The notes beneath the pieces were generated by a model, which ran no database searches, was not told the origin of the DNA, and saw only the letters and a list, made by a program, of their open reading frames with translations. The position numbers were made by a program, and so were the translations under genes. Below are positions 33,836 to 47,362 of a stretch of DNA of 64,000 nucleotides, in pieces. The stretch comes from Unio delphinus (taxonomy: Eukaryota; Mollusca; Bivalvia; Unionida; Unionidae), in the NCBI GenBank assembly GCA_029339505.1, contig JAQISU010000033.1, forward strand, positions 6,186,001-6,250,000, written 5' to 3'. Positions within the stretch are counted from its first letter, which is position 1, and each line of letters starts with the position of its first letter.

Positions 33836-36800
33836 ACATCAAAATTAATGTCAACATACTTTCACAATCAGCTTAATTTATAAGACTCCATCATTAAGTT
33901 TAATGTCAATAAACTTAAACAATAAGCTTAATCTGAAACAAACATCAATAAACAGCATAATCTAAAAAATTTTAACATCAAGCCAAATCTCAAGAACTAT
34001 AACACTGACTGTAACTTAAAAAAACCCATTAACACTGACCATAATCTAAATAAATATCTAACATTAAACCTAATCTCAAAAAACTGCGAGCTGAATCCAG
34101 AAACTTGAACACTGGGCTGAATCTCAGTAAACTACATGATTGAGCTTAATCTAAAAAAACTCCGACATTGCGTATACTCTCATTAAAACTATAACACTGA
34201 GTCTAATCTTGAAAAACAAATATTTTATCATTGAGCCTAATCTAAAGCAATGTAAAAATGAAGCTTAATGCAGACAATACTTTTCAACAAGCTTGATCTA
34301 GAATTACTTTAATGATGAGCCTAATCTACAATACTTTAATATCCAGCCTAATCTACAATACTTTAATATCCAGCTTAATCTACAAATACTTTAATATCCA
34401 GCTTAATCTACAAATACTTTAATATCCAGCTTAATCTACAAATACTTTAATATCCAGCCTAATCTATAAATACTTTAATATCCAGCCTAATCTACAAATA
34501 CTTTAATATCCAGCTAAATCTACAAATACTTTAATATCCAGCGTAACCTACAAATACTTTAATATCCAGCTTAACTTACAAATACTTTAATATCCAGCTT
34601 AATCTACATATACTTTAATATCCAGCTAATCTACATATACATTAATATCCAGCCAAGTCTTAAAATACTTTAATATCCAGCTTAATCTACAAATTCTTTA
34701 ATATCCAGCTAATCTACAAATACTTTAATATCCAGCCAAGTCTTAAAATACTTTAATATCCAGCTTAATCTACAAATTCTTTAATATCCAGCCTAATCTA
34801 CAGTACTTTAATATCCAGCCAAGTCTTAAAATACTTTAATATCCGGCTTAATCTACAAATACTTTAATATCAAGCTTAATCTACAAATACTTTAATATCC
34901 AGCTTAATCTACAAATACTTTAATATCCAGCTAATCTACAAATACTTTAATATCCAGCCAAGTCTTAAAATACTTTAATATCCAGCTTAATCTACAAATA
35001 CTTTAATGTCCAGCTTAATCTAAAAATACTTCAATATCCAGCTTAATCTACAAATACTTCAATATCCAGCTTAATCTACAAATACTTCAATATCCAGCTT
35101 AATCTACAAATACTTTGATGATGAGCGTAACCTACAAATACTTTAATATCCAGCTTAATCTACAAGAAATTTAATATCCAGCTTAATCTAAAAATACTTT
35201 AATATCCAGCTAATCTACAATACTTTAATATCCAGCCAAGTCTTAAAATACTTTAATATCCAGCTTAATGTACAAATACTTTAATATCAAGCTTAATCTA
35301 CAAATACTTTAATATCCAGCTTAATCTACAAATACTTTAATATCCAGCCAAGTCTTAAAATACTTTAATATCCAGCCTAATCTACAATACTTTAATATCC
35401 AGCCTAATCTACAATACTTTAATATCCAGCCTAATCTACAATAATTTAATATCCAAAGCTATAAATACTTTAATATCAAGCTTAATCTACAAATACTTTA
35501 ATATCCAGCTTAATCTACAAATACTTTAATATCCAGCTTAATCTACAAATACTTTAATATCCAGCCTAATCTACAATAATTTAATATCCAAAGCTATAAA
35601 TACTTTAATATCAAGCTTAATCTACAAATACTTTAATATCCAGCCTAATCTACAATAATTTAATATCCAAAGCTATAAATACTTTAATATCAAGCTTAAT
35701 CTACAAATACTTTAATATCAAGCTTAATCTACAAATACTTTAATATCCAGCTTAATCTACAAATACTTTAATATCCAGCTAATCTACAAATACTTTAATA
35801 TCCAGCCAAGTCTTAAAATACTTTAATATCCAGCTTAATCTACAAATACTTTAATGTCCAGCTTAATCTAAAAATACTTCAATATCCAGCTTAATCTACA
35901 AATACTTCAATATCCAGCTTAATCTACAAATACTTCAATATCCAGCTTAATCTACAAATACTTTGATGATGAGCGTAACCTACAAATACTTTAATATCCA
36001 GCTTAATCTACAAGAAATTTAATATCCAGGTTAATCTAAAAATACTTTAATATCCAGCTAATCTACAATACTTTAATATCCAGCCAAGTCTTAAAATACT
36101 TTAATATCCAGCTTAATGTACAAATACTTTAATATCAAGCTTAATCTACAAATACTTTAATATCCAGCTTAATCTACAAATACTTTAATATCCAGCCAAG
36201 TCTTAAAATACTTTAATATCCAGCCTAATCTACAATACTTTAATATCCAGCCAAATCTACAATGCTTTAATATCCAGCCTAATCTACAAATACTTTAATA
36301 TCCAGCTTAATCTATAAATACTTTAATATCAAGCTTAATCTACAAATACTTTAATATCCAGCCTAATCTACAATAATTTAATATCCAAAGCTATAAATAC
36401 TTTAATATCAAGCTTAATCTACAAATACTTTAATATCCAGCCTAATCTACAATAATTTAATATCCAAAGCTATAAATACTTTAATATCAAGCTTAATCTA
36501 CAAATACTTTAATATCAAGCTTAATCTACAAATACTTTAATATCCAGCTTAATCTACAAATACTTTAATATCCAGCTAATCTACAAATACTTTAATATCC
36601 AGCCAAGTCTTAAAATACTTTAATATCCAGCTTAATCTACAAATACTTTAATGTCCAGCTTAATCTAAAAATACTTTAATATCCAGCTTAATCTACAAAT
36701 ACTTTAATATCCAGCTAATCTACAAATACTTTAATATCCAGCCAAGTCTTAAAATACTTTAATATCCAGCTTAATCTACAAATACTTTAATGTCCAGCTT

Positions 36801-39145
36801 AATCTAAAAATACTTCAATATCCAGCTTAATCTACAAATACTTCAATATCCAGCTTAATCTACAAATACTTCAATATCCAGCTTAATCTACAAATACTTC
36901 GATGATGAGCGTAACCTACAAATACTTTAATATCCAGCTTAATCTACAAGAAATTTAATATCCAGCTTAATCTAAAAATACTTTAATATCCAGCTAATCT
37001 ACAATACTTTAATATCCAGCCAAGTCTTAAAATACTTTAATATCCAGCTTAATGTACAAATACTTTAATATCAAGCTTAATCTACAAATACTTTAATATC
37101 CAGCTTAATCTCCAAATACTTTAATATCCAGCCAAGTCTTAAAATACTTTAATATCCAGCCTAATCTACAATACTTTAATATCCAGCCAAATCTACAATG
37201 CTTTAATATCCAGCCTAATCTACAAATACTTTAATATCCAGCTTAATCTATAAATACTTTAATATCAAGCTTAATCTACAAATACTTTAATATCCAGCCT
37301 AATCTACAATAATTTAATATCCAAAGCTATAAATACTTTAATATCAAGCTTAATCTACAAATACTTTAATATCAAGCTTAATCTACAAATACTTTAATAT
37401 CCAGCTTAATCTACAAATACTTTAATATCCAGCTAATCTACAAATACTTTAATATCCAGCCAAGTCTTAAAATACTTTAATATCCAGCTTAATCTACAAA
37501 TACTTTAATGTCCAGCTTAATCTAAAAATACTTCAATATCCAGCTTAATCTACAAATACTTCAATATCCAGCTTAATCTACAAATACTTCAATATCCAGC
37601 TTAATCTACAAATACTTTGATGATGAGCGTAACCTACAAATACTTTAATATCCAGCTTAATCTACAAGAAATTTAATATCCAGCTTAATCTAAAAATACT
37701 TTAATATCCAGCTAATCTACAATACTTTAATATCCAGCCAAGTCTTAAAATACTTTAATATCCAGCTTAATGTACAAATACTTTAATATCAAGCTTAATC
37801 TACAAATACTTTAATATCCAGCTTAATCTACAAATACTTTAATATCCAGCCAAGTCTTAAAATACTTTAATATCCAGCCTAATCTACAATACTTTAATAT
37901 CCAGCCAAATCTACAATGCTTTAATATCCAGCCTAATCTACAAATACTTTAATATCCAGCCTAATCTACAATACTTTAATATCCAGCCTAATCTACAATA
38001 CTTTAATATCCAGCCTAATCTACAATAATTTAATATCCAAAGCTACAAATACTTTAATATCAAGCTTAATCTACAAATACTTTAATATCCAGCTTAATCT
38101 ACAAATACTTTAATATCCAGCTTAATCTACAAACACTTTAATATCCAGCTAATCTACAATACTTTAATATCCAGCCAAGTCTTAAAATACTTTAATATCC
38201 AGCTTAATCTACAAATACTTTAATGTCCAGCTTAATCTAAAAATACTTCAATATCCAGCTTAATCTACAAATACTTCAATATCCAGCTTAATCTACAAAT
38301 ACTTCAATATCCAAAGCTATAAATACTTTAATGATGAGCGTAACCTACAAATACTTTAATATCCAGCTTAACTTACAAATACTTTAATATCCAGCTTAAT
38401 CTACAAATTCTTTAATATCCAGCCTAACCTACAAATACTTTAATATCCAGCTTAATTTACAAGAAATTTAACATCAAGCTTAACCTACAAATACTTTAAT
38501 ATCCAGCTTAACTTACAAATACTTTAATATCCAGCTTAATCTACAAATTCTTTAATATCTAGCCTAATCTACAATACTTTAATATCCAGCTTAATCTACA
38601 AGAAATTTAACATCAAGCTTAATCTACAAATACTTTAATATCCAACTTAATCTACAAATACTTTAATATCCAGCTTAATCTACAAATACTTTAATATCCA
38701 GCTAATCTACAAATACTTTAATATCCAGCCAAGTCTTAAAATACTTTAATATCCAGCTTAATCTACAAATACTTTCATGTCCAGCTTAATCTAAAAATAC
38801 TTCAATATCCAGCTTAATCTACAAATACTTCAATATCCAGCTTAATCTACAAATACTTTAATATCCAGCTAATCTACAATACTTTAATATCCAGCTAATC
38901 TACAAATACTTTAATATCCAGCCAAGTCTTAAAATACTTTAATATCCAGCTTAATCTACAAATACTTTCATGTCCAGCTTAATCTAAAAATACTTCAATA
39001 TCCAGCTTAATCTATAAATACTTTAATATCCAGCTAATCTACAAATACTTTAATATCCAGCTTAATCTACAAGTACTTTAATATCCAGCTTAATCTACAA
39101 GTACTTTAATATCCAGCCTAATCTAAAAATACTTTAATATCCAGG
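33836..39145. repeat. Large 26-28 bp minisatellite with higher-order structure
   Basis: The basic unit is CTTTAATATCCAGCTTAATC + TACAAATA. The first 450 bases are older and more diverged; from about 34,310 the copies are nearly uniform. Variants recur in a fixed order (CCAAGTCTTAAAATA, GTCCAGCTTAATCTAAAAAT, GATGATGAGCGTAACC, AAGAAATTTAATATCC, CCAAAGCTATAAATA). The GATGATGAGCGTAACC variant appears near 35,117, 35,962, 36,901, 37,619 and 38,330, giving higher-order blocks of about 0.7-0.95 kb. The array lies within a single USP8-like intron (between 30978 and 42823). There are no protein-coding frames, because stops are frequent. Confidence 0.95.
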
Positions 39146-39164
39146 TAAAACTAAACAACTGCCT

Positions 39165-40323
39165 GTGTATACAGCCACTTTTCCATGTATGCTTTCAATG
39201 TTGAGGGCCTTCTAGCTCAGAAGATGATCTTCACATTCAAAGGCTTAAAATGCTTCCTTGATGGAGCTGTCCTGACAAGAGCCTGGCATAAAAGTTGAGC
39301 TAGAATGAACAGGAATGACTGCAAGTGCAGACACATGCCCAAAACCCCTCCCAACTCATACATAGTGCCTCCATGGACATGGCTTCTGAGTCTAAGATCA
39401 GGAAGACAAAGGTGGGCAATCTTTTATGATTACACTTTATGCCAAAATGTCCATTACATGATGCTCACAAAGTATGCAATTCTGAGGAAAGACTGATTGA
39501 TTTAAGGACCATTCTGTATGAAGGATTGGGCCATTCCTTGAAAAAGTCAGCCAGGATGATGTGCTTGTTGGTAATCTGTCTGATTTGTACAGTTATATTT
39601 AGCTGGGAGCACCAGTATAGAAACTTTCAAACCAGACTGTACGTCTGTTAATTTGGTACTCCCCACTCTTCAGTTTGAAGTCTGGTATGAAAATTTAATT
39701 CCTCCTGACCCCACTTGCCATGTCAAAATGTAGCAACTGGTGGGCTCCACATAAGTACAAACTAACCTCCATATAAACTATAAGTCCTGGTTAAGACTTT
39801 TCAGAGCAATCCATGTCACAAGTCCAATTTGCTTGCACCACCTCTTCAACTGTGATCCTGACTATATGGATTAGTTGACCAGAAAAGACCACTGGACTAG
39901 CAGAACCATCTGCAAGTGGTGCATTAAAAGGCAGCCAAGCAATATCAGATCTTCTGCCACATCAAGCAAGGCAAACTGCAGGAACTCTCTCACAATAATC
40001 CAATCATTGTCTGAAATTGACTCTCTTAGTTCTATATTCCGTAACACAGAAACATAAGCAAGAAGAGGATGATGAGATCAGTGATAACCTCAATCCACAG
40101 ATGGATAGGTCAAGATCAGACTTTTCATAGTACACTAAAAATCCACGGTAACCTAAAAGGGCTAATAAATTATTCCTGCCCTTCACCAGAGTAAAACTTA
40201 CCATATGCTTTCAAAGGATGCCATTCAAAATATACACTAGTCAAAATTTAACACGATGATGATGCAGTTGATAATTTTTGTGGCCATGGGTCTATGTTAA
40301 GACCAAATAGAAGCTCACAAGAG

Positions 40324-40400
<77 letters not shown>

Positions 40401-42170
40401 CTTGGAAAGCTAAGTGAGGGAACTTACACATGACCTGATGTATCGGGACATGAAAATATACATCATTCAAATCGAGGCTAATCATAAATTCATGTCTTTG
40501 ATGGAATGAAGGAGTCTGGTGCAAACTGGTAGGCTGTCTATGAGTGCAGGGCAGTGAGGAAATGGCAGTTGCTAGGGATCCTGGGGAAAGAGAAACATTG
40601 TTTCTTATACCCTTTATTAACCTACTTCCTAAATTAAGGAGGCTGTGGTCTCCTTAAATTTGATTGAGGTCAAATCTATTTCTATTGCTGGGCATTAATT
40701 GGTTTCTTATCTCTTTGCTGATGATTGCCTCTCCTTTGCAGATAAGGCTGATTTGGCCTGATGTCTGAGCTGTGGGATTGTAGGTATACATCATTCATAG
40801 TTCTTGTGATGCTTGACCTTTTATTTCCACTGTCCTACTACAAAATAATAACAGTGACCCAAAGTGTTTTATCTCATCAAATCTTATTTGGACAAGGTCT
40901 TCATGGCATTAACAATGGAAGGGTGAGCAATCATGTAAATAATCTGAGTAAACCTAGCCATTGATCTCAGGAAATGAGCATTTTACACTTTAGGCTAGAG
41001 ATACAAGGTCCAACATGGAAGATGCTACTACAAAACTGTGAATGAACTTTGAGGTGGACATGACAAATGCTCATGTCCACCTTGTAGGTTGTTATATTCA
41101 TTTGTGTACTTTTCTAATGGAAATAAGCTTGGTGGAAAAGCTTCTGACTGTGTTATATGCCTGCATGACAAGAAGTCACTAGTAGTTGACTTTCAGAAAC
41201 AAAAATCAAGAATTCTCCAGGTCACATATTATATTTAACAGATGGTTTGAAATTCATTTTTTTGCCAATTGTAGCAGTACGCAGAAGAAGACATGTTCCT
41301 CCTCATCTTCCAAATCTATGGAGACCTTGACCTTATAAGCCTAGCTCACAGTTGGTATTGAAGGCATTCAGAAGCCTGAAACAAAATGTATGCACAGGTT
41401 ATTCTCATTCAGGTCAAAGTCCATATCTGTGTAAAACATCCTCGATGGCATAGACGAAGCATTGCTATCATTCCAAAATGTATCACTCTACTGTTCCATA
41501 CAATAAGCCATAAATAAATGATTCACCCATTGGGTTGTCTAAGAACAATTTGCTGATATAGACAGAGGGAATGATGGCTAGCTGGCTGTAAAGTTAAATC
41601 ATTTAAAGGCTGGCTGGTATGAATGGCAGTATCTGGTCAATTGGATGAATGACCAGTTTCAGAACTGCCCATGCAGAAGATGTGGCAAAACAGATGGATT
41701 AAATAGTCAGATCCTCATATGGTTATATATACTTGCACTCTCAGTTGTATGTGGTATGACTCACCAAAGTGATGGATCTATGGTTACCAGATGGCTGGAC
41801 AGTGGTTAACAGTGAAAAAGAATTCAAGGCCACCTTTGGACATCCATGGAACTTATGCACAATGGCTTGCCTAGGAACACTCTCTCATAAGCTACAAATT
41901 ATTCATGGAGGCGTGTAATGGATATACAAACAATTCGAGAACAGCAACTCTGCAGCACCTTGGTTTTTCAATTCAGATAATAAAATCATGACAGTGGACA
42001 TCATACATCTAATTCTGGATGGAGGGGTGGGTGGCATGATGACCTCCTCCACCATGCTAACAATTAATGTTATCTTCACAATAGCAACATTTGTTACTGA
42101 AACAAGTTGAAATACATTCGCAGTGTGAGCTAATAACAACCAGCAAACATGTATCAATAAGTCCATACTG
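39165..42170 (-). mobile_element. Second DIRS-like element, strongly decayed
   Basis: On the plus strand, AAGGTGGGCAAtCTT, CACTTTaTGCcAAAA, GATTGATttAaGGACCATT and GTCAGCCAggATGaTG align base by base with 24,520-24,670 in the copy at 23.5-27.3 kb. At 40,500-40,430, the minus strand gives EFMISLDLNDVYFHVPIH, the DIRS RT motif-A region (SLDLxDAYFHxPIH) that the first copy has lost. At 41,290-41,390 a Gag-like stretch aligns with 26,130-26,230. No intact frame remains. A (TA)n tract interrupts RT. Confidence 0.65.
40326..40397. repeat. (TA)n microsatellite
   Basis: About 36 TA dinucleotides within the RT remnant of the second DIRS-like element. Confidence 0.95.
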
Positions 42171-42289
42171 CATACAAATTAATGTCACACTCTAATATAC
42201 TGCCTTTCTTAATAGTCAGCTTGCATTCACAAAGTTATTCAAAGGATATCAGGAGATCTTCAGAACTATTCTGATAGTAATGTTATTGT

Positions 42290-42490
42290 TGTAGTGTTTA
42301 TCACCATTTCTCAGCACATGATAGGCTATACATGGCAGCCAGTATTAATGGTGAACCCCCTGGAAAGAACCACTGACTCACGAGAAGCTACTGGCATGCT
42401 TTCTCTCATACCCACATTGGTCAAATCTGAGACTTGAACCCATGCAGAGGTGAGATGGCAGTGATCCATAACAGAGAGCACTTTAGAATA
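42290..42490 (-). repeat. SINE-like repeat, second best copy
   Basis: TTTCTCAGCACATGATAGGC + TATACATGGCAGCCAGTATTAATGG, CGAGAAGCTACTGGCATGC and GACTTGAACCCATGCAGAGG match the copy at 15,590. It includes the B box region but ends before the A box (CAGAGAGCACTTTAGA). Confidence 0.6.
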
Positions 42491-42822
42491 GTAATGAAAT
42501 GAAATTTTAAAACATAGTGTAGGTCGATGGAGTAGGTGAAAGTCTATATACAAAGACAAATTTTTCATATCTTTATAAGCACTGGATTCAAGAGGTAGTG
42601 GACGTTACATTTTTAATTTTAATGTTATCAAATAATATCTTTAAAGATGAATGTGACCTATATTTAAAACTTGACCATGGTGTAATCGAGGGATAGGTTG
42701 ATGGACAAAATTAATACAATATACCCTACCAATGTTTCAGAACGTAAAAGAGCTGCATTGAAATAAAATTTGTTCTGAAATTAACCATTTTTCATTGAGC
42801 AGAAATTTTAAAAATAGTTCAC

Positions 42823-42945
42823 CTGAAACAGCTCCACTATGATAGATTCATTCATCAGTTTGTGATTTTTCCAGGAAAGCTCTGCTGCTGCACTATCAGG
42901 TAGACTTTCAGTGTTCAACTCAGGAATATTTGGACGTTTCTTCAC
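42823..42945 (-). CDS. USP8-like: USP8-like deubiquitinase, exon in the palm/finger linker
   Basis: Between TTCTTTAG and TTTCAG|GTGAAC; 41 codons, phase 0 at both ends. It reads VKKRPNIPELNTESLPDSAA and then AELSWKNHKLMNESIIVELF. The last part matches vertebrate USP8 (AWQKHKQLNESIIVALFQ), where a lineage-variable acidic insert precedes it. Confidence 0.9.
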
Positions 42946-43923
42946 CTAAAGAATAGAATTTTAAACCTGAGATGTAAAGAAGGAGGTAAACATCAAATTA
43001 TATGGTCAAATGAACTAATTTCAGCTCAATACTCTTTTGGGAAGTTAGGAACTGTAAGAAATATACCTCTCTCAAGCACATCTTCCACCTAGTTGTATTG
43101 TTTTGATGATGCAAATCTTTATGTGCAATAATATATTGCCTTATGTATGGTGTACACCAAAATATAAAATATAGCCAAACTACCAATTCAGATTTGGTTT
43201 CAAAATATAAGATTAAATTTTATCAAATAATGGGTCAGTGCCTAATGTTAGATTTTTAAACCTTACTAAATACTTATATTTATTTTCCCATGCAGCCATG
43301 GGGTTTGTAATTCATGTTTACTGTACTTGGTGAAAAACCTGATAACTGAAGAGTATACAGTGTCATTTATTTTAATATAGATATCCAAAAATTCATGCTG
43401 ACTACAATTCAGCAACCTAGCCTGCAGGACAATTACATGCATGAATTAGATTTCAATTTATAAGCCACTGTCTCTTTGTCTGATTGATCTGACATATAAA
43501 ACAGTTTCTCTGTGTACAAATGTACACATAAAATGTACAGTTAAACTTTTTAATGCTATTCCTTCTTTGGATTAACTATTGTCTGAATATGCAATCCCAT
43601 TTGTTTGTACCCCAGTTCATTTACTGATTTATAATTTCAAATCTGATTATGTCCTAGTTGCCCCTAACATCATAATCATCTGCGTAATTCATCCCAAATA
43701 GAAGTTTTCAAGTAAAAGATGACACGTTCGTCAGTCATTTCCAGCTCCTGGACAAGTCCATTTTCAGCCAACTACACTAGTATGTTTGTAGAAGGAAAAT
43801 ACAATGTTGTCTGCTTCCGATATTTACAATGTCAAATGAAGCAAATTAAAAGAATGAAAATTCCAAATTTGCCTTTCACATGGATTTAACAAGAGGTGAA
43901 ATTTCTATGTACATGTGTGCAAA

Positions 43924-43948
43924 GTGTGTGTGTGTGTGTGTGTGTGTG
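43924..43948. repeat. (GT)n microsatellite
   Basis: About 12 GT dinucleotides in a USP8-like intron. Confidence 0.9.
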
Positions 43949-43989
43949 CATTTGGATTTTTAACGTATCTTTAACAATTTTTCAGTCAT

Positions 43990-44235
43990 ATCACTATGAT
44001 GTCTGCAATGTGACAGTTTATAGTGATGTCTAGCACTGTGGCATTATGCTACAGACATCTAGCATGATGTCCCACCCAGTCACCTTATCCAGACAATAGG
44101 CAGACCAGTCTTAACGCTAACCTCTTAATGCTGTGTGCCAAGCGAGGCAACTGTTAGTACCATTTTTGTAAGTCTTTGTTATGAATCGACCTGGGTTCAA
44201 ACCCATTACCTCCCACATTTGCCACAGACATTCTA
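43990..44235. repeat. Dispersed repeat, copy B, with tRNA-like end
   Basis: GACAGTTTATAGTGATGTCTAGCACTG to GGCAACTGTTAGTACCA matches 23,420-23,590. It extends further right than copy A, through GACCTGGGTTCAAACCCATTACC. Reversed, this resembles a pol III B box (GGGTTTGAACCC), so the family may be another tRNA-derived SINE. Confidence 0.6.
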
Positions 44236-44593
44236 ACTACAGCTGTCATCCAATTAACTATATTCATTAAAAAATATTATGACTATAATATAAAGTAATG
44301 ATGCATAAAATGATGCATTCATTCTTACCTATTGAAATTTGCACTCAGGGGAGTCTGCCCTGAATTCACTACAAGTAAAACAAAACTATACTCATACCAC
44401 ATGAAAATTTCAAAAATATCAATACAGCTTCCAGTTTTACATCACAAAAGCACAAATGATGAACTAGCCAAAACTGGACTCATCATAACTGCAAACAGCC
44501 TCAACCCTGATCTGCAAATATATTATATGTCTGTAAATCTACAGGTAAAGGTGCACTTCACAGCTATAAAGATCTTTTTCTTTCTTCTTGTAC

Positions 44594-44698
44594 CTTGTTA
44601 AGCCCTTCATGGAGGCTGTCTAGGAGAATGGTCAGAAACTCCTGTGAATCCTGCTGCTCATACCCAGCAAACATTGGCTGGTACTTCCCAACTATAAT
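44594..44698 (-). CDS. USP8-like: USP8-like deubiquitinase, exon with QQDSQEF box
   Basis: Between TTTAAAAG and AACAAG|GTACAA; 35 codons. It reads [20 protein letters not shown] and then [15 protein letters not shown]. [23 protein letters not shown] is the USP box 2 signature, which shapes the substrate channel. It matches USP8 ([26 protein letters not shown]). Confidence 0.93.
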
Positions 44699-45586
44699 CT
44701 TTTAAAGAGAAAATAAACTTTTGTATGATAACCAAAAAAGACTTCTAAGATAATATTGCTCATCAGATAAACAGTTATTCCCAATAATAATAATAAGTAA
44801 ACAAATGTAAAGTTAATATTCTGAAGAAACTCATCTCTGTGACCCTGAGGAAAAATATTTGATCTATTTTTTTTTCAATTATTTTCTTCCACATAATTTT
44901 TGGTACTTTGCTCATGATTAAACTTTACCTGCAAGGAAAATGAAATCATCTAATTTCATCTTCCTGAAAAAGTTTTCACTTTTGGATTTGCAGAAATTCC
45001 TTTAGAAGGCTGAAATAATGCAGTATGCATAACAAGAGTGCATGGTCACTAATTTATGGTATACAGTGGAATTTGGTGGCAAAAAGGTTCAATTCAAATT
45101 TCTTCAAACTCTGTAAATCACTATATGCTACAACCTAGCTCTAAAAGTTTTGTAAATTTCCTGAAATATCACTGAGGATTCTACAAGAAAAGCATGTGAA
45201 TACTTTATATTGATCTTGCAACTGCTTGTCAACAAACACTAGGTTCTTCCCTCATATTCTGACTTTTTTTCCTCAAACTTTAGACCACACACACATGTAG
45301 CTTATGTGACAATTTGGATGTACAAAAGATTTTTCTGCGTTTGAAACTTTAACTACTTTTCCATTGTTTCTGTCCTTGCTATTTAAATTGCTTGACTGGC
45401 CTACAAACTGTACTAGTCATAACCCTATTTCAACACCAAAGTAACAACTACTGACTTAAAACAAGATAATGCCAAGCATGACAGTGAAACTAGAAATAAT
45501 TCAAAGGCTGACCAAACATGGACATACAAACTTATCTAAAGCTAATATACTGAATTAAGCAATGCACGTTTTAGACAAATACAAAC

Positions 45587-45686
45587 CTTGAAGTCTCGAG
45601 GAGTGATACACCTGTACTGGCCAGACCACAGTGCCTTGATCACCACAGCAAAGTCCAGTACTACTTCCACCTGATTGCCAACATCC
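45587..45686 (-). CDS. USP8-like: USP8-like deubiquitinase, exon before the QQD box
   Basis: Between CATATTACAG and TTCAAG|GTTTGT. It completes an Arg and reads DVGNQVEVVLDFAVVIKALW and then SGQYRCITPRDFK. This matches USP8 (GEVAEEFGIIMKALWTGQYRYISPKDFK). Phase 2 in, 0 out. Confidence 0.9.
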
Positions 45687-47362
45687 CTGTAATATGAAAT
45701 AATGAAGAATATGTAGCATAAGTTATTAGTTTAACCTGAGTAATTCTATGGGTTCGAGCAATTGTTTGAGGAACATGGCATCATCAAGCCTGTGAATGAC
45801 ATGATGTTTTGGGTTGAGTTTGTATTTTATGGCTTTATGAGGTTGACCTCACAGTCCAGGTACACATCTGCCTAACAGCCAAACACAAATCTTCAAAAAC
45901 TTGGGCAAGAAATTTAAGTTAGCAAGATGCTTTCTGTAGAAAATGTCTTATACATAGTTTAAATCTATATATTATGAAAACAGGTATTTCTTGGTTTCTT
46001 AATCTGTTTGTATCATCATCTATATCTGATGTGTTGTATATGACAATGAAATGCCTATATGCCAGGATGCATCCAATTAGGTGGAGTCCTGTAAAGCATG
46101 TTTTGGCAATAAAGTTCTTTAAAGACATGTCTTTTTATTGCAGAAGAATCCATACTGAAAAACACATTGCATCATGCAAAGGTGCTTTTTATAAAATTTG
46201 GTCAAAGTCTGTTGAGCAATTTTTTTATAAGTGAATTTGAAGGTTGTCCTATCTGAAGTAATGATGGCTGTATAGGATAAAGCATTATCTGTAAAATTTG
46301 AATGTCTTTCTGCCAGGATGATTTTTTCTGTCCAATGTCCAATGACAGACACAGGCCACTTGGCCTTTTGTCTTGGTAAGTAATGACAGACTCTTTAATT
46401 AAAGCTTCTTTGGTTCTTTTTTGAATGCATCAAGTTTCACATTTTTGTGATTGTGATATAGAACAATTATTACTGTTTGTCATCTGACTAAAATCCTAAA
46501 ATTAAATAATATTAGTGAATCAACAATAATATCTCCTATAATGTGCCTTCTTGGCTAACATTAGGGAAAACATTTTTCTGAGTAAAAATACATTCATTGA
46601 TAAAGCTTACTTGATCATAATTACCTTAAAGCACAACCACCATCTCCTATATCTCTACCTCTCAGACTAAAATGTTAAGCTATGAAATCTAACACATATC
46701 TCTCCACACAGGTTACAGTGAAATAGAAATCTCGTATTAATATCGGGATTGGTGCCAAACCCCATCAGAACATCAGTTACTACTAAATATGAATGCATGT
46801 TCTGTAAGAAGAATGCAGCTGTTGGGAGACAGAGGGTGTATCTATTTTATGTCTATGGTAGGTATTATCAAAGAAACATATTTAATCCCAAAAAAATTTC
46901 TTCTTCAAATACATTACCAATAATAACACCCTAGGAGAATAGGTGGAATGAGTTAATTCCCCTTTATCCCAGTGAGAGATCATTTCTGGTTCCCCTAACA
47001 TATATGAGACAGCTTCTAAATCGTTGATATACCTGGTTGGAATATTAATTCCATATGCCATGACACAGATTTTGGGAGAAAGGAAAAGAATTTTTTCATG
47101 CAAATCCAGTGGCCAATGAAAAGCTGCTAATGACCCTAGAAAGTAGTCCACTGAGTTGCTGCTATTGGTCCCACCAATTGTAAGCGAGTCTTTTTGGATG
47201 ATCTCAGAGATATAAACTAGAAAATTTTGACCATAGCTTGTATAGTATCAGTTAAGGAAATTTAATATACCCAAATGCACTACTTATAAAGGAATGCACT
47301 AACTGCTATAGTAAATATGCTTAACTTAATGTTGGGTTAATTGCCTGCATGGATAATGAATA
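45687..47362. other. USP8-like intron, nothing recognised
   Basis: Several short open frames overlap on both strands at 45,919-46,352 and 46,749-47,151. They have no motif, splice context or repeat match and are judged fortuitous. Confidence 0.4.

Noticed and set aside
33836..39145. CRISPR-like array
   Set aside because: Units are contiguous and similar throughout with no unique spacers, no cas genes and a eukaryotic context; it is a minisatellite.
40315..40524. Minus-strand frame ending in a long Ile-Tyr run
   Set aside because: The Ile-Tyr run is (TA)n. Only its N-terminal part (SLDLNDVYFHVPIH) is real, as an RT remnant.
45919..46352. Overlapping frames of 69-86 codons on both strands
   Set aside because: No motif, no splice context, located in an intron between well-supported USP8-like exons.
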